Assembly: GCA_963575745.1 (NCBI GenBank)
Contig: CAUYUJ010012636.1
Coordinates: 113,036 to 177,035, forward strand
Origin: Prorocentrum cordatum
Taxonomy: Eukaryota; Sar; Dinophyceae; Prorocentrales; Prorocentraceae
Reading direction: 5' to 3'
DNA length: 64,000 nucleotides
In this document: piece after piece, positions 1 through 13,065 of the stretch
Layout of the letters: every line of letters begins with the position of its first letter
How positions within the stretch are numbered: the stretch's first letter is position 1
Program-made: the position numbers and the translations under genes
Notes under the pieces: model-generated
Database searches by the model: none
Seen by the model: only the letters and a program-made list of their open reading frames with translations
What the model was told of the DNA's origin: nothing

Positions 1-2692
1 CCTCACGCTCTGCGCGTTGCATAATGCCCTCGGCTTGTCTACGTGCACGCGCAAAGTTCACCTGAGCCAGAGCTTCTTGCAACGCCAGCGATGCCTGGAC
101 CAGCGCACGAGTGACTCTTGCATACATGCCGATACAATGCAACGACAGATCGTCGACCACGACGGCGGGGGCAACCGCGCGGTGCAAGTGATGCACTGAG
201 ACGAGCGGCCAAATCAAGATTACCTCGAGCATGCAAGTTGTCCTACCGCCGCCAGGGGGAGCCGCCTGCTCAACCTTCATAGGCGACGACGCAACTTGGC
301 CAAGACAACAAAACCGCTCGGCGCGATACAACTCAGCATTCAATTTCAGCTGCGAGGGCGGGAATCCAGTGTCCACAGCTGCTTCCAGAAGCCAGTGATG
401 CCCCACTTGTTCGAAGGCTTTCATCAGATCTAAAAGCCATTCCGCGGATCCTTTAGCCCGAGTGGCAACGTACTCAGGCCAGGCAGTCTGCTGCCAGAAA
501 GCGCGGTCGCGCGATTTCCCTCTGGAGGCCTAAGAGTACGATCGATCGTTTGGGAGCTCCCACTCTCGAGCTATCGGGCGGCGCAAACGCGCCTGAACGC
601 GAGCAAGGATGCGAATATGCGCAATGGGGCGCGCGCCGCCCAGGCGCTTGGGCAGGAAGGCGATCTCGGCCGCCAACTTCGGCCACTCGGCCGACACCTC
701 GACTGCCATCGGCGCGCCCAGAAAAAAAAAAACTCCCAGGGCAAGATCGCAAAGCATGTTCCACTGCTGGGGCCTGAGCATGCCGAAACGCATGCCCGCG
801 CGCTCGGGGAAGGTTCTCAATGCCCTGCGGAGATACTGAACGCTTGGACGCCCGGGGCGAACTCCTAGATCCCCGGGCCAAGTAAGACCGCGATGCCATC
901 CCCAACCCTCCACCACCTGCCCCATTCCCCCTGGATATTGCCCACCTGCTGCCGTCGGTCACGGGGCCGATATAGGGACTCAGCGATGGTGTCGTTGAAG
1001 CCCATCGGGAGCTTTGTGACCCTATGGAGTCCTCCAGCCCCTCCCACAGCTTGCTCATCGACCCGCTTCCGAAACTTAGCTTGACGTTGCTTTGTATCGT
1101 ACTTGGCCATATTGAGGGCCGTCTCCTTCGCAATGCGAGCCAGGCACTCCAAGATGCCAGAGCCCCAAGACGCCGCTCCGAAGATCTGCACAAGGCCCAC
1201 CACTCGCCTGCTGGCCCTCCCCCCGCCTGAACGCTGGCCGGCGCAGCCCCCTGCTTCCGCGCCATGGCTCGCAACGCAGTGACGCGCGCGAGCGGCTGCG
1301 CCGCGCGCGCGGCAAAGAACGGACTCGCAGAAACTGCGCGCAGCCAGAGTGCCTCAGGAGACGCCCAAGGAAATTTGGCGACGTTCGGCGCCATCGCGGA
1401 CACCCACCTGGCACACAGGCGCCGATCCCGCCCCTGATACCTGTGAGCTTCGTCGCCAACCACGTCATACACATCGCAGAGCTCAACCTCCGCCTGGTGG
1501 ATGAACGTATTCCACGCTTCCGCGAGCTCAATGCACCTCTGTTCACTGCGCCCCTGCGGGCATGCTTGCCCCACAACTGCCGCGCTATAACAGAGCCTCC
1601 ATCCACCTGCGCGCTCACGGGCCCCCATCCTTGCCCACGCTCACAACGCTGGCAGCCGACAGGGGCCTCAGCGGGAAATGCACGGGGAACTGGTGCAATG
1701 CACGCACGTGGGCGAACAGCATCACCTGACGCATGCAAGCGCACTGGCGCGCGGGAAAAGGTACTCATCCGAAAGTCAACCAAGGCCACAACATTGTCAA
1801 CCACGAGTTGATACGACACCAAAAAGTAATCCAGCGTGCGACAACTCGAGAAAGTAACAACATCCGGGTGAAACACGTCAGCTTCAAAATGCCTCAAGAT
1901 GCCAGCCTCGCGAACCTCGTCCGGTCTACAAGTGAAGCCGCCACCAATGATGCATGGTAAATCTACCCCATCGCAACCGTTCAGCAATGCGCAACATGAT
2001 CTGAAAGCTAGGGTTACGGTTACCCATCCCTTCACCACTGATCATATACACATTCACAATGGGGACGCCGTGCTGGGCAAAACCCGAGCGGCACATCATG
2101 GCGGCCCTGCCTGGGATCAGAATCTCGGGCGACATAGTCCCAAACTTCGCAATGCCGCGGATGCGCGGACACATGGTGATCACGCATCCATGCCCCTGGC
2201 CTCCTCGACGACATCCGAAGCAGGCGGCGACCGAACGCGCCAACCGAGCTTTCCTAACTCCGCCTCAGACTCCGTGCATCGGCGGCCTGAAAAGTGCGTC
2301 TCCTGAACCAGGACATCGTCTCCTTCCCCGAACTCGGCATGAACCCAGAACGGCTGTAGAGAGAAATGCCCAGTGACGTTTGCCGCGATCGCCGTCCAAC
2401 TGCTGAACATTGCACTCGGGCTTCTTGGCGACCATAGCCCCAAGCTCAGCAAGAGAACCGAGACGCTCAGGATCGCCCCCGCATGTCTCCTCCATCTCGT
2501 CCCAGCTACGCTAACTGATGGCACTCTTGGCACCCGCGTCGACACGGGCCCGCGGCCGAGGTCGCGCGCTGTCACCCTGCGAATCATCTTCCTCATCCTC
2601 AGCACCGTTCCCTTCCATGTCAGGTCGCGCGCTGTCATCCTCATCCCCAGCACCGTGCCGCTGAGCCAGGTAGGGCCGCTGCTCCTCCACAA
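1..2692 (-). pseudogene. Decayed non-LTR retroelement, copy A (endonuclease plus RT, cut by window edge)
   Basis: Reading leftward from 2692, an APE-type endonuclease is recognisable across three frames. The first piece (2692-2180) has LVQETHF, the glutamate motif, followed by GW. The second (2243-1926) has PGR and VNVYMISGEG. The third (2038-1076) has CIIGGGFTC where families have GGDFN, then TLDYFLVS. A linker (about 1130-1020, GGAGGLHRVTK) precedes RT motif 2 at about 650-590 (LPKRLGGARPIAHIR), motif A at about 430 (DLMKAFEQV) and motif C at about 150-130 (VVVDDLSLH). The rest of RT lies beyond base 1. The active-site Asp and Asn of the endonuclease are lost and the frame is broken several times, so this copy cannot encode a working protein. 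Confidence 0.8.
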
Positions 2693-3075
2693 TTACTCAA
2701 TATGAATACTACTCTCCCTCTTCCCCTGATGGCGCGCCAGGAGCGCCCCCCCCCCCCCGCGCACTTTTTTTTACACGGGATTCCGGGGAAGTGGTTTTCG
2801 CTTGCTTTTTTTTCTCCAAAATGCTGCTCTCGCTGAGGCGCCGGCCTCATTTCTGCTCCCGAGTCGTTCCGGATCGTGCTCCCGCTGCAGCGTGGGCCTC
2901 ATTTTCGGATCGGTGTTTGGCCTCCGGTGTTCAAGATGGCGTTCTCGCCCCAGCGCGGGCCTCTTCCTCGCGCGCCCATCCGCCCGCCACCACCGCGCCG
3001 CACCACCACCACCACCACCATCACCACCACCACCACCACCACCAGCACCACCACCACCAGCGGACCGCGGGGGGT
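2687..3075. repeat. Dispersed repeat D1 with CAC microsatellite (unit 1)
   Basis: The block starts CTCCACAATTACTCAATATG, then TACTCTCCC, CCCCTGATGGCG, a C run, a T run, ACACGGGATTCC, GCTCCCGCTGCAGCG, GGCCTCATTTTCGG and finally a (CAC)n tract. The same order recurs at 7839-8245 and 13061-13475, and outside the array at 34431-34452 plus 35746-36218. On the coding strand of the retroelement it lies just upstream of the endonuclease, so it may be the 5' untranslated or promoter part of that element. That role is inference. Confidence 0.75.
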
Positions 3076-3819
3076 GAGGAATCCTGTAAATTGCTTCGCA
3101 TTGCGAGCACCACAGCGCACGCTCGCAACCACGGGGCGGGCCATGGCCTGCAAAGATTCCCCGACTCGAAGAACAACTAACCGATGCGCCTTCAGGCCCT
3201 GGCGCTGCAGCCGCTCGCTGGCATCGCGCGCGCGACGAAATAGCGCCAGGGCAAACCTGCGTCGCGGGGGCCATAGCGCGGCATCGAGCACGCCGGGAGC
3301 CATCGGAAGGCCCTTTCAAATCATGCGACAGCTGGGCGGGCACGCGGGCACGTGCGCATGCGGCGCGCAACGCGCGTGGCGTCACGCGCGTCCACGCGCG
3401 CGCCCGCCTCCCCGATCCTGTGCCCTACCTGCTCAACAAACTGCTCAGCCTGCTGCGTGCGCCTCCGATCCTCAGCGGGCGCTCGCGCCAGCTGGCCTCC
3501 GAACTAGGCCCGCGCGCCAGCCTGAAAGTTGCCAAATCTGCCCCTGCGCGCGACGCGTCCCGCCTCGACGCCAGACATCGAGCAGCGACTATTGACTTTG
3601 CGAACAGAAAGTCCATCCGCGCAGAGAACTCCGAAATCTCCCCGGGCCCTCCAGAAGGCCCGCCACCGACAGGCCCAGGCCGAAGAGCGGGCCGCGGTGG
3701 CCTCTTCCCCTCTCTCGGTGACGCCTCGGACAACAAAATCGGAATCAGTGGCGGCGGTGACCGGAGGCACTGCGTTCCGGACCAGGAAAACCAGCGCCCC
3801 CAACTCAGCCCCATCGACA

Positions 3820-6800
3820 TCATAGACAGCCTGCGAGCACAGTACACGACATCAACAACTCGGAGCGGCCCCTGCTCACACAGGGTGACGACCGCCCAAC
3901 CTGCACAGCACGTGCTACTCCACTGGATTTCAAACGCGGACCCGTCGAGGACGCTTCCTTGGCCACGAGGGCGCCAGGGCCCGTGCGCCGATGCCAACGC
4001 GGACCCGTCGAGGAACGCTTCCTTGGCCACGAGGGCGCCAGGGCCCGTGCGCCGATGCCAGGCCGCAGCGTCCTGAAGAGGAGCACCCCACAACGTCCTG
4101 GGGATGGGCCAAATCGCCCTCTCCAACAGCGCGCGGACCTGGGGCCGATCCTAAGCCTGGACCAACGGGCCAAACGCGGTCGGGCAAGGTACTCTCGGCA
4201 CGGCACACGCCCAAGATGCTTGTGCAAAAGCGTGCCAGGTCGTCGACACACTAGACATGCGTAATTCATGGCGTTGCGCGCCTCGAACTTCCTGGCCATG
4301 GGCCATTGGCCGTCGACTATACGCGGCTTCAGATAAGCACGAGCTTCGGGCCCCAGGGTCGGAAGATCACGATTTCCCCCACAACGAGGCCGCCCACTGG
4401 AGACCGCCTGGACCAGGGGCAACCAAACAGCACCAAACTCGAGATGTTTCAAAACTGCGTGCTTCGCCGCCTGTCGCCATTGCCAGGTCGCGGCGGCCTG
4501 CGCCAGGTAGCGACGGATCACCCCAGGGCGCAGCTCAGTGACGCCCAGATCGGGGCCCTCGTGGGCGGCCTAAGCAAATGCCGAACGCATAGACCGCCCG
4601 ACTCGTGCCAGCGAGAGCCTACGCGCACTGAGCAGACCAGAAACTTTGGTCCACAAAATCATCCACGAAACTCCTTCCAACCCAACCCGCGCCGCGCGCC
4701 TCGGCGCCCCCCCCCCCCCCAGTCAAATCGGCCGGCAGAACGCGAGGACAAGCAACAACTTGGCGTGGAATATTGGATCCGCGCCCTCCTCGCGCATTAG
4801 GGCGAGCGAGCGTGATTTGCCTGCTGCGGCCCCAGCCAGGCAGGCAAGCAAAGGTAGCGCTGCGCATGGTCTCTAGGTTCGACGCGGAGCACCCTGCGAC
4901 GCTCATGCCATACGTCACGCTCGCCTCTAATCCTGAACGCGCAACCTTCCGCGCGGCATGCCGCTTTCTTTTTGCCCGCGCGAATGAGCCCAATGCGCCG
5001 CAGACGCAGCCGAGCACCACGCAGGCGTTCTCTGCGCGCAGTATGCCCTACTCTTCGACCGCGTGAAGAATCCACCCCTGGATTCCGCTCGCGCAGGGCG
5101 GCGTTTGTCCCATCTTAGCGCGCAGCCGCTGCACGACCTCATCCCTCACGCTCTGCGCGTTGCATAATGCCCTCGGCTTGTCTACGTGCACGCGCAAAGT
5201 TCACCTGAGCCAGAGCTTCTTGCAACGCCAGCGATGCCTGGACCAGCGCACGAGTGACTCTTGCATACATGCCGATACAATGCAACGACAGATCGTCGAC
5301 CACGACGGCGGGGGCAACCGCGCGGTGCAAGTGATGCACTGAGACGAGCGGCCAAATCAAGATTACCTCGAGCATGCAAGTTGTCCTACCGCCGCCAGGG
5401 GGAGCCGCCTGCTCAACCTTCATAGGCGACGACGCAACTTGGCCAAGACAACAAAACCGCTCGGCGCGATACAACTCAGCATTCAATTTCAGCTGCGAGG
5501 GCGGGAATCCAGTGTCCACAGCTGCTTCCAGAAGCCAGTGATGCCCCACTTGTTCGAAGGCTTTCATCAGATCTAAAAGCCATTCCGCGGATCCTTTAGC
5601 CCGAGTGGCAACGTACTCAGGCCAGGCAGTCTGCTGCCAGAAAGCGCGGTCGCGCGATTTCCCTCTGGAGGCCTAAGAGTACGATCGATCGTTTGGGAGC
5701 TCCCACTCTCGAGCTATCGGGCGGCGCAAACGCGCCTGAACGCGAGCAAGGATGCGAATATGCGCAATGGGGCGCGCGCCGCCCAGGCGCTTGGGCAGGA
5801 AGGCGATCTCGGCCGCCAACTTCGGCCACTCGGCCGACACCTCGACTGCCATCGGCGCGCCCAGAGAAAAAACTCCCAGGGCAAGATCGCAAAGCATGTT
5901 CCACTGCTGGGGCCTGAGCATGCCGAAACGCATGCCCGCGCGCTCGGGGAAGGTTCTCAATGCCCTGCGGAGATACTGAACGCTTGGACGCCCGGGGCGA
6001 ACTCCTAGATCCCCGGGCCAAGTAAGACCGCGATGCCATCCCCAACCCTCCACCACCTGCCCCATTCCCCCTGGATATTGCCCACCTGCTGCCGTCGGTC
6101 ACGGGGCCGATATAGGGACTCAGCGATGGTGTCGTTGAAGCCCATCGGGAGCTTTGTGACCCTATGGAGTCCTCCAGCCCCTCCCACAGCTTGCTCATCG
6201 ACCCGCTTCCGAAACTTAGCTTGACGTTGCTTTGTATCGTACTTGGCCATATTGAGGGCCGTCTCCTTCGCAATGCGAGCCAGGCACTCCAAAGATGCCA
6301 AAGCCCCAAGACCCCGCTCCGAGAATCTGCACCAGGCCCACACACTCGCCTGCTGGCCCCCCCCCCCCCCCCTGAACGCTGGCCGCGCATCCCCCTGATT
6401 CCGCACCATGCTCGCAACGCCAGTGACGCGCGCGAGCGGCTGGCGCCGCGCGCGCGGCAAAGAACGACTTCGCAGAAACGCGCGCAGCCATAGCGGCTTC
6501 TTCCTGCCGGTTAAAGGGCAGTGCGACGTTCGGCGCACATCGCGCTCGCGGACACCCACGCTGGCACCAGGCGCCGATCCCGCCCCTGATACCTGTGAGC
6601 TTCGTCGCCAACCACGTCATACACATCGCAGAGCTCAACCTCCGCCTGGTGGATGAACGTATTCCACGCTTCCGCGAGCTCAATGCACCTCTGTTCACTG
6701 CGCCCCTGCGGGCATGCTTGCCCCACAACTGCCGCGCTATAACAGAGCCTCCATCCACCTGCGCGCTCACGGGCCCCCATCCTTGCCCACGCTCACAACG

Positions 6801-7844
6801 CTGGCAGCCGACAGGGGCCTCAGCGGGAAATGCACGGGGAACTGGTGCAATGCACGCACGTGGGCGAACAGCATCACCTGACGCATGCAAGCGCACTGGC
6901 GCGCGGGAAAAGGTACTCATCCGAAAGTCAACCAAGGCCACAACATTGTCAACCACGAGTTGATACGACACCAAAAAGTAATCCAGCGTGCGACAACTCG
7001 AGAAAGTAACAACATCCGGGTGAAACACGTCAGCTTCAAAATGCCTCAAGATGCCAGCCTCGCGAACCTCGTCCGGTCTACAAGTGAAGCCGCCACCAAT
7101 GATGCATGGTAAATCTACCCCATCGCAACCGTTCAGCAATGCGCAACATGATCTGAAAGCTAGGGTTACGGTTACCCATCCCTTCACCACTGATCATATA
7201 CACATTCACAATGGGGACGCCGTGCTGGGCAAAACCCGAGCGGCACATCATGGCGGCCCTGCCTGGGATCAGAATCTCGGGCGACATAGTCCCAAACTTC
7301 GCAATGCCGCGGATGCGCGGACACATGGTGATCACGCATCCATGCCCCTGGCCTCCTCGACGACATCCGAAGCAGGCGGCGACCGAACGCGCCAACCGAG
7401 CTTTCCTAACTCCGCCTCAGACTCCGTGCATCGGCGGCCTGAAAAGTGCGTCTCCTGAACCAGGACATCGTCTCCTTCCCCGAACTCGGCATGAACCCAG
7501 AACGGCTGTAGAGAGAAATGCCCAGTGACGTTTGCCGCGATCGCCGTCCAACTGCTGAACATTGCACTCGGGCTTCTTGGCGACCATAGCCCCAAGCTCA
7601 GCAAGAGAACCGAGACGCTCAGGATCGCCCCCGCATGTCTCCTCCATCTCGTCCCAGCTACGCTAACTGATGGCACTCTTGGCACCCGCGTCGACACGGG
7701 CCCGCGGCCGAGGTCGCGCGCTGTCACCCTGCGAATCATCTTCCTCATCCTCAGCACCGTTCCCTTCCATGTCAGGTCGCGCGCTGTCATCCTCATCCCC
7801 AGCACCGTGCCGCTGAGCCAGGTAGGGCCGCTGCTCCTCCACAA
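3820..7844 (-). pseudogene. Decayed non-LTR retroelement, copy B (endonuclease, RT, post-RT region)
   Basis: This is the only complete copy besides C. From 7844 down, the endonuclease is split into frames at 7844-7332, 7395-7078 and 7190 downward. The RT follows in at least three frames: the linker at 6559-6005, fingers with LPKRLGGARPIAHIR at about 5790-5730, and palm 5567-5139 with MKAFEQV and VVVDDLSLH. The post-RT part (5142-3820) has SGLEASVTYGMSVAG and a Cys-rich stretch, CLVCRRPGTLLHKH. That is the usual post-RT region of dinoflagellate elements in my recollection. The breaks sit at the same places as in copies A and C. Expected activity is none. The family is inferred from motifs only. 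Confidence 0.8.
3933..4058. repeat. 63-bp tandem duplication private to unit 1
   Basis: A block beginning AACGCGGACCCGTCGAGG and ending CGCCGATGCC occurs twice here. It occurs once at the matching place in unit 2 (from about 9122). The two copies differ by one base in an A run. Confidence 0.85.
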
Positions 7845-8245
7845 TTACTCAATATGAATACTACTCTCCCTCTTCCCCTGATGGCGCGCCAGGAAAATAA
7901 AGACGCCCCTCCCCCCCCCACGCGCACTTTTTTTACACGTGATGGTCCCGGGGAAGTGGTTTTCGCTGCTTTTTTTTGCTCCCAAAATGCTGCTCTCGCT
8001 GAGGCGCCGCCTCATTTCTGCTCCCGAATCGTTCCGAATCGTGCTCCCGCTGCAGCGTGGGCCTCATTTTCGGATCGGTGTTTGGCCTCCGTCGTTCAGG
8101 ATGGCGTTCTCGCCCCAGCGCGGGCCTCTTTCTCGCGCGCCCATCCGCCCGCCACCACCGCGCCGCACCACCACCACCACCACCACCACCACCACCCCAC
8201 CACCACCACCACCACCACCACCACCACCACCACAGCTACCCGCGG
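7839..8245. repeat. Dispersed repeat D1 (unit 2)
   Basis: Equivalent of 2687-3075 with a longer (CAC)n tract interrupted by CCCACC. The following 250 bases (8246-8500) match unit 1 only patchily, with many small insertions and deletions, although both sides are nearly identical. Confidence 0.75.
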
Positions 8246-9008
8246 GGGGTGTGAATCCTGTAAAATTTTCTTTCGCATTGCGAGCACACATCGCATGCGC
8301 TCGCAACCCACGCTGGGCATCGTGCGCGCCTCAAAGTATTCCCTGACTCGAAGTAACACTAACCGAATGCGCCTTCAGGCCCTGGCGCTGCAGGAGCCGC
8401 TCGCTGGCGACGGCGCTCGCGAACGGGACGGCGTCGCGAGGAAACTGCGTCGTCGGGGGCCATACGCGCATCGAGACCTCGCCGGGAGCCATCGGAAGGC
8501 CCTTTCAAATCATGCGACAGCTGGGCGGGCACGCGGGCACGTGCGCATGCGGCGCGCAACGCGCGTGGCGTCACGCGCGTCCACGCGCGCGCCCGCCTCC
8601 CCGATCCTGTGCCCTACCTGCTCAACAAACTGCTCAGCCTGCTGCGTGCGCCTCCGATCCTCAGCGGGCGCTCGCGCCAGCTGGCCTCCGAACTAGGCCC
8701 GCGCGCCAGCCTGAAAGTTGCCAAATCTGCCCCTGCGCGCGACGCGTCCCGCCTCGACGCCAGACATCGAGCAGCGACTATTGACTTTGCGAACAGAAAG
8801 TCCATCCGCGCAGAGAACTCCGAAATCTCCCCGGGCCCTCCAGAAGGCCCGCCACCGACAGGCCCAGGCCGAAGAGCGGGCCGCGGTGGCCTCTTCCCCT
8901 CTCTCGGTGACGCCTCGGACAACAAAATCGGAATCAGTGGCGGCGGTGACCGGAGGCACTGCGTTCCGGACCAGGAAAACCAGCGCCCCCAACTCAGCCC
9001 CATCGACA

Positions 9009-10938
9009 TCATAGACAGCCTGCGAGCACAGTACACGACATCAACAACTCGGAGCGGCCCCTGCTCACACAGGGTGACGACCGCCCAACCTGCACAGCAC
9101 GTGCTACTCCACTGGATTTCAAACGCGGACCCGTCGAGGAACGCTTCCTTGGCCACGAGGGCGCCAGGGCCCGTGCGCCGATGCCAGGCCGCAGCGTCCT
9201 GAAGAGGAGCACCCCACAACGTCCTGGGGATGGGCCAAAGCGCCCTCTCCAACAGCGCGCGGACCTGGGGCCGATCCTAAGCCTGGACCAACGGGCCAAA
9301 CGCGGTCGGGCAAGGTACTCTCGGCACGGCACACGCCCAAGATGCTTGTGCAAAAGCGTGCCAGGTCGTCGACACACTAGACATGCGTAATTCATGGCGT
9401 TGCGCGCCTCGAACTTCCTGGCCATGGGCCATTGGCCGTCGACTATACGCGGCTTCAGATAAGCACGAGCTTCGGGCCCCAGGGTCGGAAGATCACGATT
9501 TCCCCCACAACGAGGCCGCCCACTGGAGACCGCCTGGACCAGGGGCAACCAAACAGCACCAAACTCGAGATGTTTCAAAACTGCGTGCTTCGCCGCCTGT
9601 CGCCATTGCCAGGTCGCGGCGGCCTGCGCCAGGTAGCGACGGATCACCCCAGGGCGCAGCTCAGCGACGCCCAGATCGGGGCCCTCGTGGGCGGCCTAAG
9701 CAAATGCCGAACGCATAGACCGCCCGACTCGTGCCAGCGAGAGCCTGCGCGCACTGAGCAGACCAGAAACTTTGGTCCACAAAATCATCCACGAAACTCC
9801 TTCCAACCCAACCCGCGCCGCGCGCCTCGGCGCCCCCCCCCCCCCCAGTCAAATCGGCCGGCAGAACGCGAGGACAAGCAACAACTTGGCGTGGAATATT
9901 GGATCCGCGCCCTCCTCGCGCATTAGGGCGAGCGAGCGTGATTTGCCTGCTGCGGCCCCAGCCAGGCAGGCAAGCAAAGGTAGCGCTGCGCATGGTCTCT
10001 AGGTTCGACGCGGAGCACCCTGCGACGCTCATGCCATACGTCACGCTCGCCTCTAATCCTGAACGCGCAACCTTCCGCGCGGCATGCCGCTTTCTTTTTG
10101 CCCGCGCGAATGAGCCCAATGCGCCGCAGACGCAGCCGAGCACCACGCAGGCGTTCTCTGCGCACAGTATGCCCTACTCTTCGACCGCGTGAAGAATCCA
10201 CCCCTGGATTCCGCTCGCGCAGGGCGGCGTTCGTCCCATCTTAGCGCGCAGCCGCTGCACGACCTCATCCCTCACGCTCTGCGCGTTGCATAATGCCCTC
10301 GGCTTGTCTACGTGCACGCGCAAAGTTCACCTGAGCCAGAGCTTCTTGCAACGCCAGCGATGCCTGGACCAGCGCACGAGTGACTCTTGCATACATGCCG
10401 ATACAATGCAACGACAGATCGTCGACCACGACGGCGGGGGCAACCGCGCGGTGCAAGTGATGCGCTGAGACGAGCGGCCAAATCAAGATTACCTCGAGCA
10501 TGCAAGTTGTCCTACCGCCGCCAGGGGGAGCCGCCTGCTCAACCTTCATAGGCGACGACGCAACTTGGCCAAGACAACAAAACCGCTCGGCGCGATGCAA
10601 CTCAGCATTCAATTTCAGCTGCGAGGGCGGGAATCCAGTGTCCACAGCTGCTTCCAGAAGCCAGTGATGCCCCACTTGTTCGAAGGCTTTCATCAGATCT
10701 AAAAGCCATTCCGCGGATCCTTTAGCCCGAGTGGCAACGTACTCAGGCCAGGCAGTCTGCTGCCAGAAAGCGCGGTCGCGCGATTTCCCTCTGGAGGCCT
10801 AAGAGTACGATCGATCGTTTGGGAGCTCCCACTCTCGAGCTATCGGGCGGCGCAAACGCGCCTGAACGCGAGCAAGGATGCGAATATGCGCAATGGGGCG
10901 CGCGCCGCCCAGACGAGTCAAATGGCGGCTTTGGGCAG

Positions 10939-10993
<55 letters not shown>

Positions 10994-13065
10994 AAAAAGA
11001 AAAAACAAAAAAAAGAAAAAAATGCAATCTCGGCCGCCAACTTCCGGCACCCTCGGCCGACACCTTCGAATGCCCATCGGCGCGGCCCAGTGAGGCGGCA
11101 TCCTGTGCTTCTCAAATGTAGCAAAGCATGTTCCACTGCTGGGGCCTGAGCATGCCGAAACGCATGCCCGCGCGCTCGGGGAAGGTTCTCAATGCCCTGC
11201 GGAGATACTGAACGCTTGGACGCCCGGGGCGAACTCCTAGATCCCCGGGCCAAGTAAGACCGCAATGCCATCCCCAACCCTCCACCACCTGCCCCATTCC
11301 CCCTGGATATTGCCCACCTGCTGCCGTCGGTCACGGGGCCGATATAGGGACTCAGCGATGGCGTCGTTGAAGCCCATCGGGAGCTTTGTGACCCTATGGA
11401 GTCCTCCAGCCCCTCCCACAGCTTGCTCATCGACCCGCTTCCGAAACTTAGCTTGACGTTGCTTTGTATCGTACTTGGCCATATTGAGGGCCGTCTCCTT
11501 CGCAATGCGAGCCAGGCGCTCCAAGATGCCAGAGCCCCAAGACGCCGCTCCGAAGATCTGGACAAGGCCCACCACTCGCCTGCTGGCCAGCCCCCCGCCT
11601 GAACGCTGGCCGGCGCAGCCCCCTGCTTCCGCGCCATGGCTCGCAACGCAGTGACGCGCGCGAGCGGCTGCGCCGCGCGCGCGGCAAAGAACGGACTCGC
11701 AGAAACTGCGCGCAGCCAGAGTGCCTCAGGAGACGCCCAAGGAAATTTGGCGACGTTCGGCGCCATCGCGGACACCCACCTGGCACACAGGCGCCGATCG
11801 CGCCCCTGATACCTGTGAGCTTCGTCGCCAACCACGTCATACACATCGCAGAGCTCAACCTCCGCCTGGTGGATGAACGTATTCCACGCTTCCGCGAGCT
11901 CAATGCACCTCTGTTCACTGCGCCCCTGCGGGCATGCTTGCCCCACAACTGCCGCGCTATAACAGAGCCTCCATCCACCTGCGCGCTCACGGGCCCCCAT
12001 CCTTGCCCACGCTTCACAACGCTGGCAGCCGACAGGGGCCTCAGCGGGAAATGCACGGGGAACTGGTGCAATGCACGCACGTGGGCGAACAGCATCACCT
12101 GACGCATGCAAGCGCACTGGCGCGCGGGAAAAGGTACTCATCCGAAAGTCAACCAAGGCCACAACATTGTCAACCACGAGTTGATACGACACCAAAAAGT
12201 AATCCAGCGTGCGACAACTCGAGAAAGTAACAACATCCGGATGAAACACGTCAGCTTCAAAATGCCTCAAGATGCCAGCCTCGCGAACCTCGTCCGGTCT
12301 ACAAGTGAAGCCGCCACCAATGATGCATGGTAAATCTACCCCATCGCAACCGTTCAGCAATGCGCAACATGATCTGAAAGCTAGGGTTACGGTGACCCAT
12401 CCCTTCACCACTGATCATATACACATTCACAATGGGGACGCCGTGCTGGGCAAAACCCGAGCGGCACATCATGGCGGCCCTGCCTGGGATCAGAATCTCG
12501 GGCGACATAGTCCCAAACTTCGCAATGCCGCGGATGCGCGGACACATGGTGATCGCGCATCCATGCCCCTGGCCTCCTCGACGACATCCGAAGCAGGCGG
12601 CGACCGAACGCGCCAACCGAGTTTTCCTAACTCCGCCTCAGACTCCGTGCATCGGCGGCCTGAAAAGTGCGTCTCCTGAACCAGGACATCGTCTCCTTCC
12701 CCGAACTCGGCATGAACCCAGAACGGCTGTAGAGAGAAATGCCCAGTGACGTTTGCCGCGATCGCCGTCCAACTGCTGAACATTACACTCGGGCTTCTTG
12801 GCGACCATAGCCCCAAGCTCAGCAAGAGAACCGAGACGCTCAGGATCGCCCACGCATGTCTCCTCCATCTCGTCCCAGCTACGCTAACTGATGGCACTCT
12901 TGGCACCCGCGTCGACACGGGCCCGCGGCCGAGGTCGCGCGCTGTCACCCTGCGAATCATCTTCCTCATCCTCAGCACCGTTCCCTTCCATGTCAGGTCG
13001 CGCGCTGTCATCCTCATCCCCAGCACCGTGCCGCTGAGCCAGGTAGGGCCGCTGCTCCTCCACAA
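9009..13065 (-). pseudogene. Decayed non-LTR retroelement, copy C (with A-rich insertion in RT)
   Basis: Same order as copy B: endonuclease pieces at 13065-12490, 12616-12299 and 12411 downward, RT palm at 10693-10265, post-RT region 10268-9009. Endonuclease frame breaks are shared with the other copies. The RT finger segment is further disrupted. Around 10915-11120 the sequence is replaced by an A-rich tract of about 85 bases (poly-T on the coding strand) and altered flanks, and the LPKRLGG motif seen in copies A and B is cut. A long open frame on the minus strand through the tract, ending in phenylalanines, is an artefact of the T run. Confidence 0.78.
10940..11023. repeat. A-rich tract inserted in unit 3
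   Basis: About 85 bases almost entirely A with scattered G and C, absent from the same site in units 1 and 2, which have only a short A run about 100 bases further on. It could be the poly(A) tail of an inserted retrocopy, a slippage expansion, or an assembly error. Confidence 0.8.

Noticed and set aside
2008-2026. Telomere-like CTAGGGTTACGGTTACCC (also in units 2 and 3)
   Set aside because: A single occurrence within the decayed endonuclease frame of each unit, with no repetition.
10918-12411. 497-codon minus-strand frame in unit 3
   Set aside because: It joins an endonuclease fragment, out-of-frame linker and a poly-Phe stretch from the A-rich tract, and does not represent a protein.
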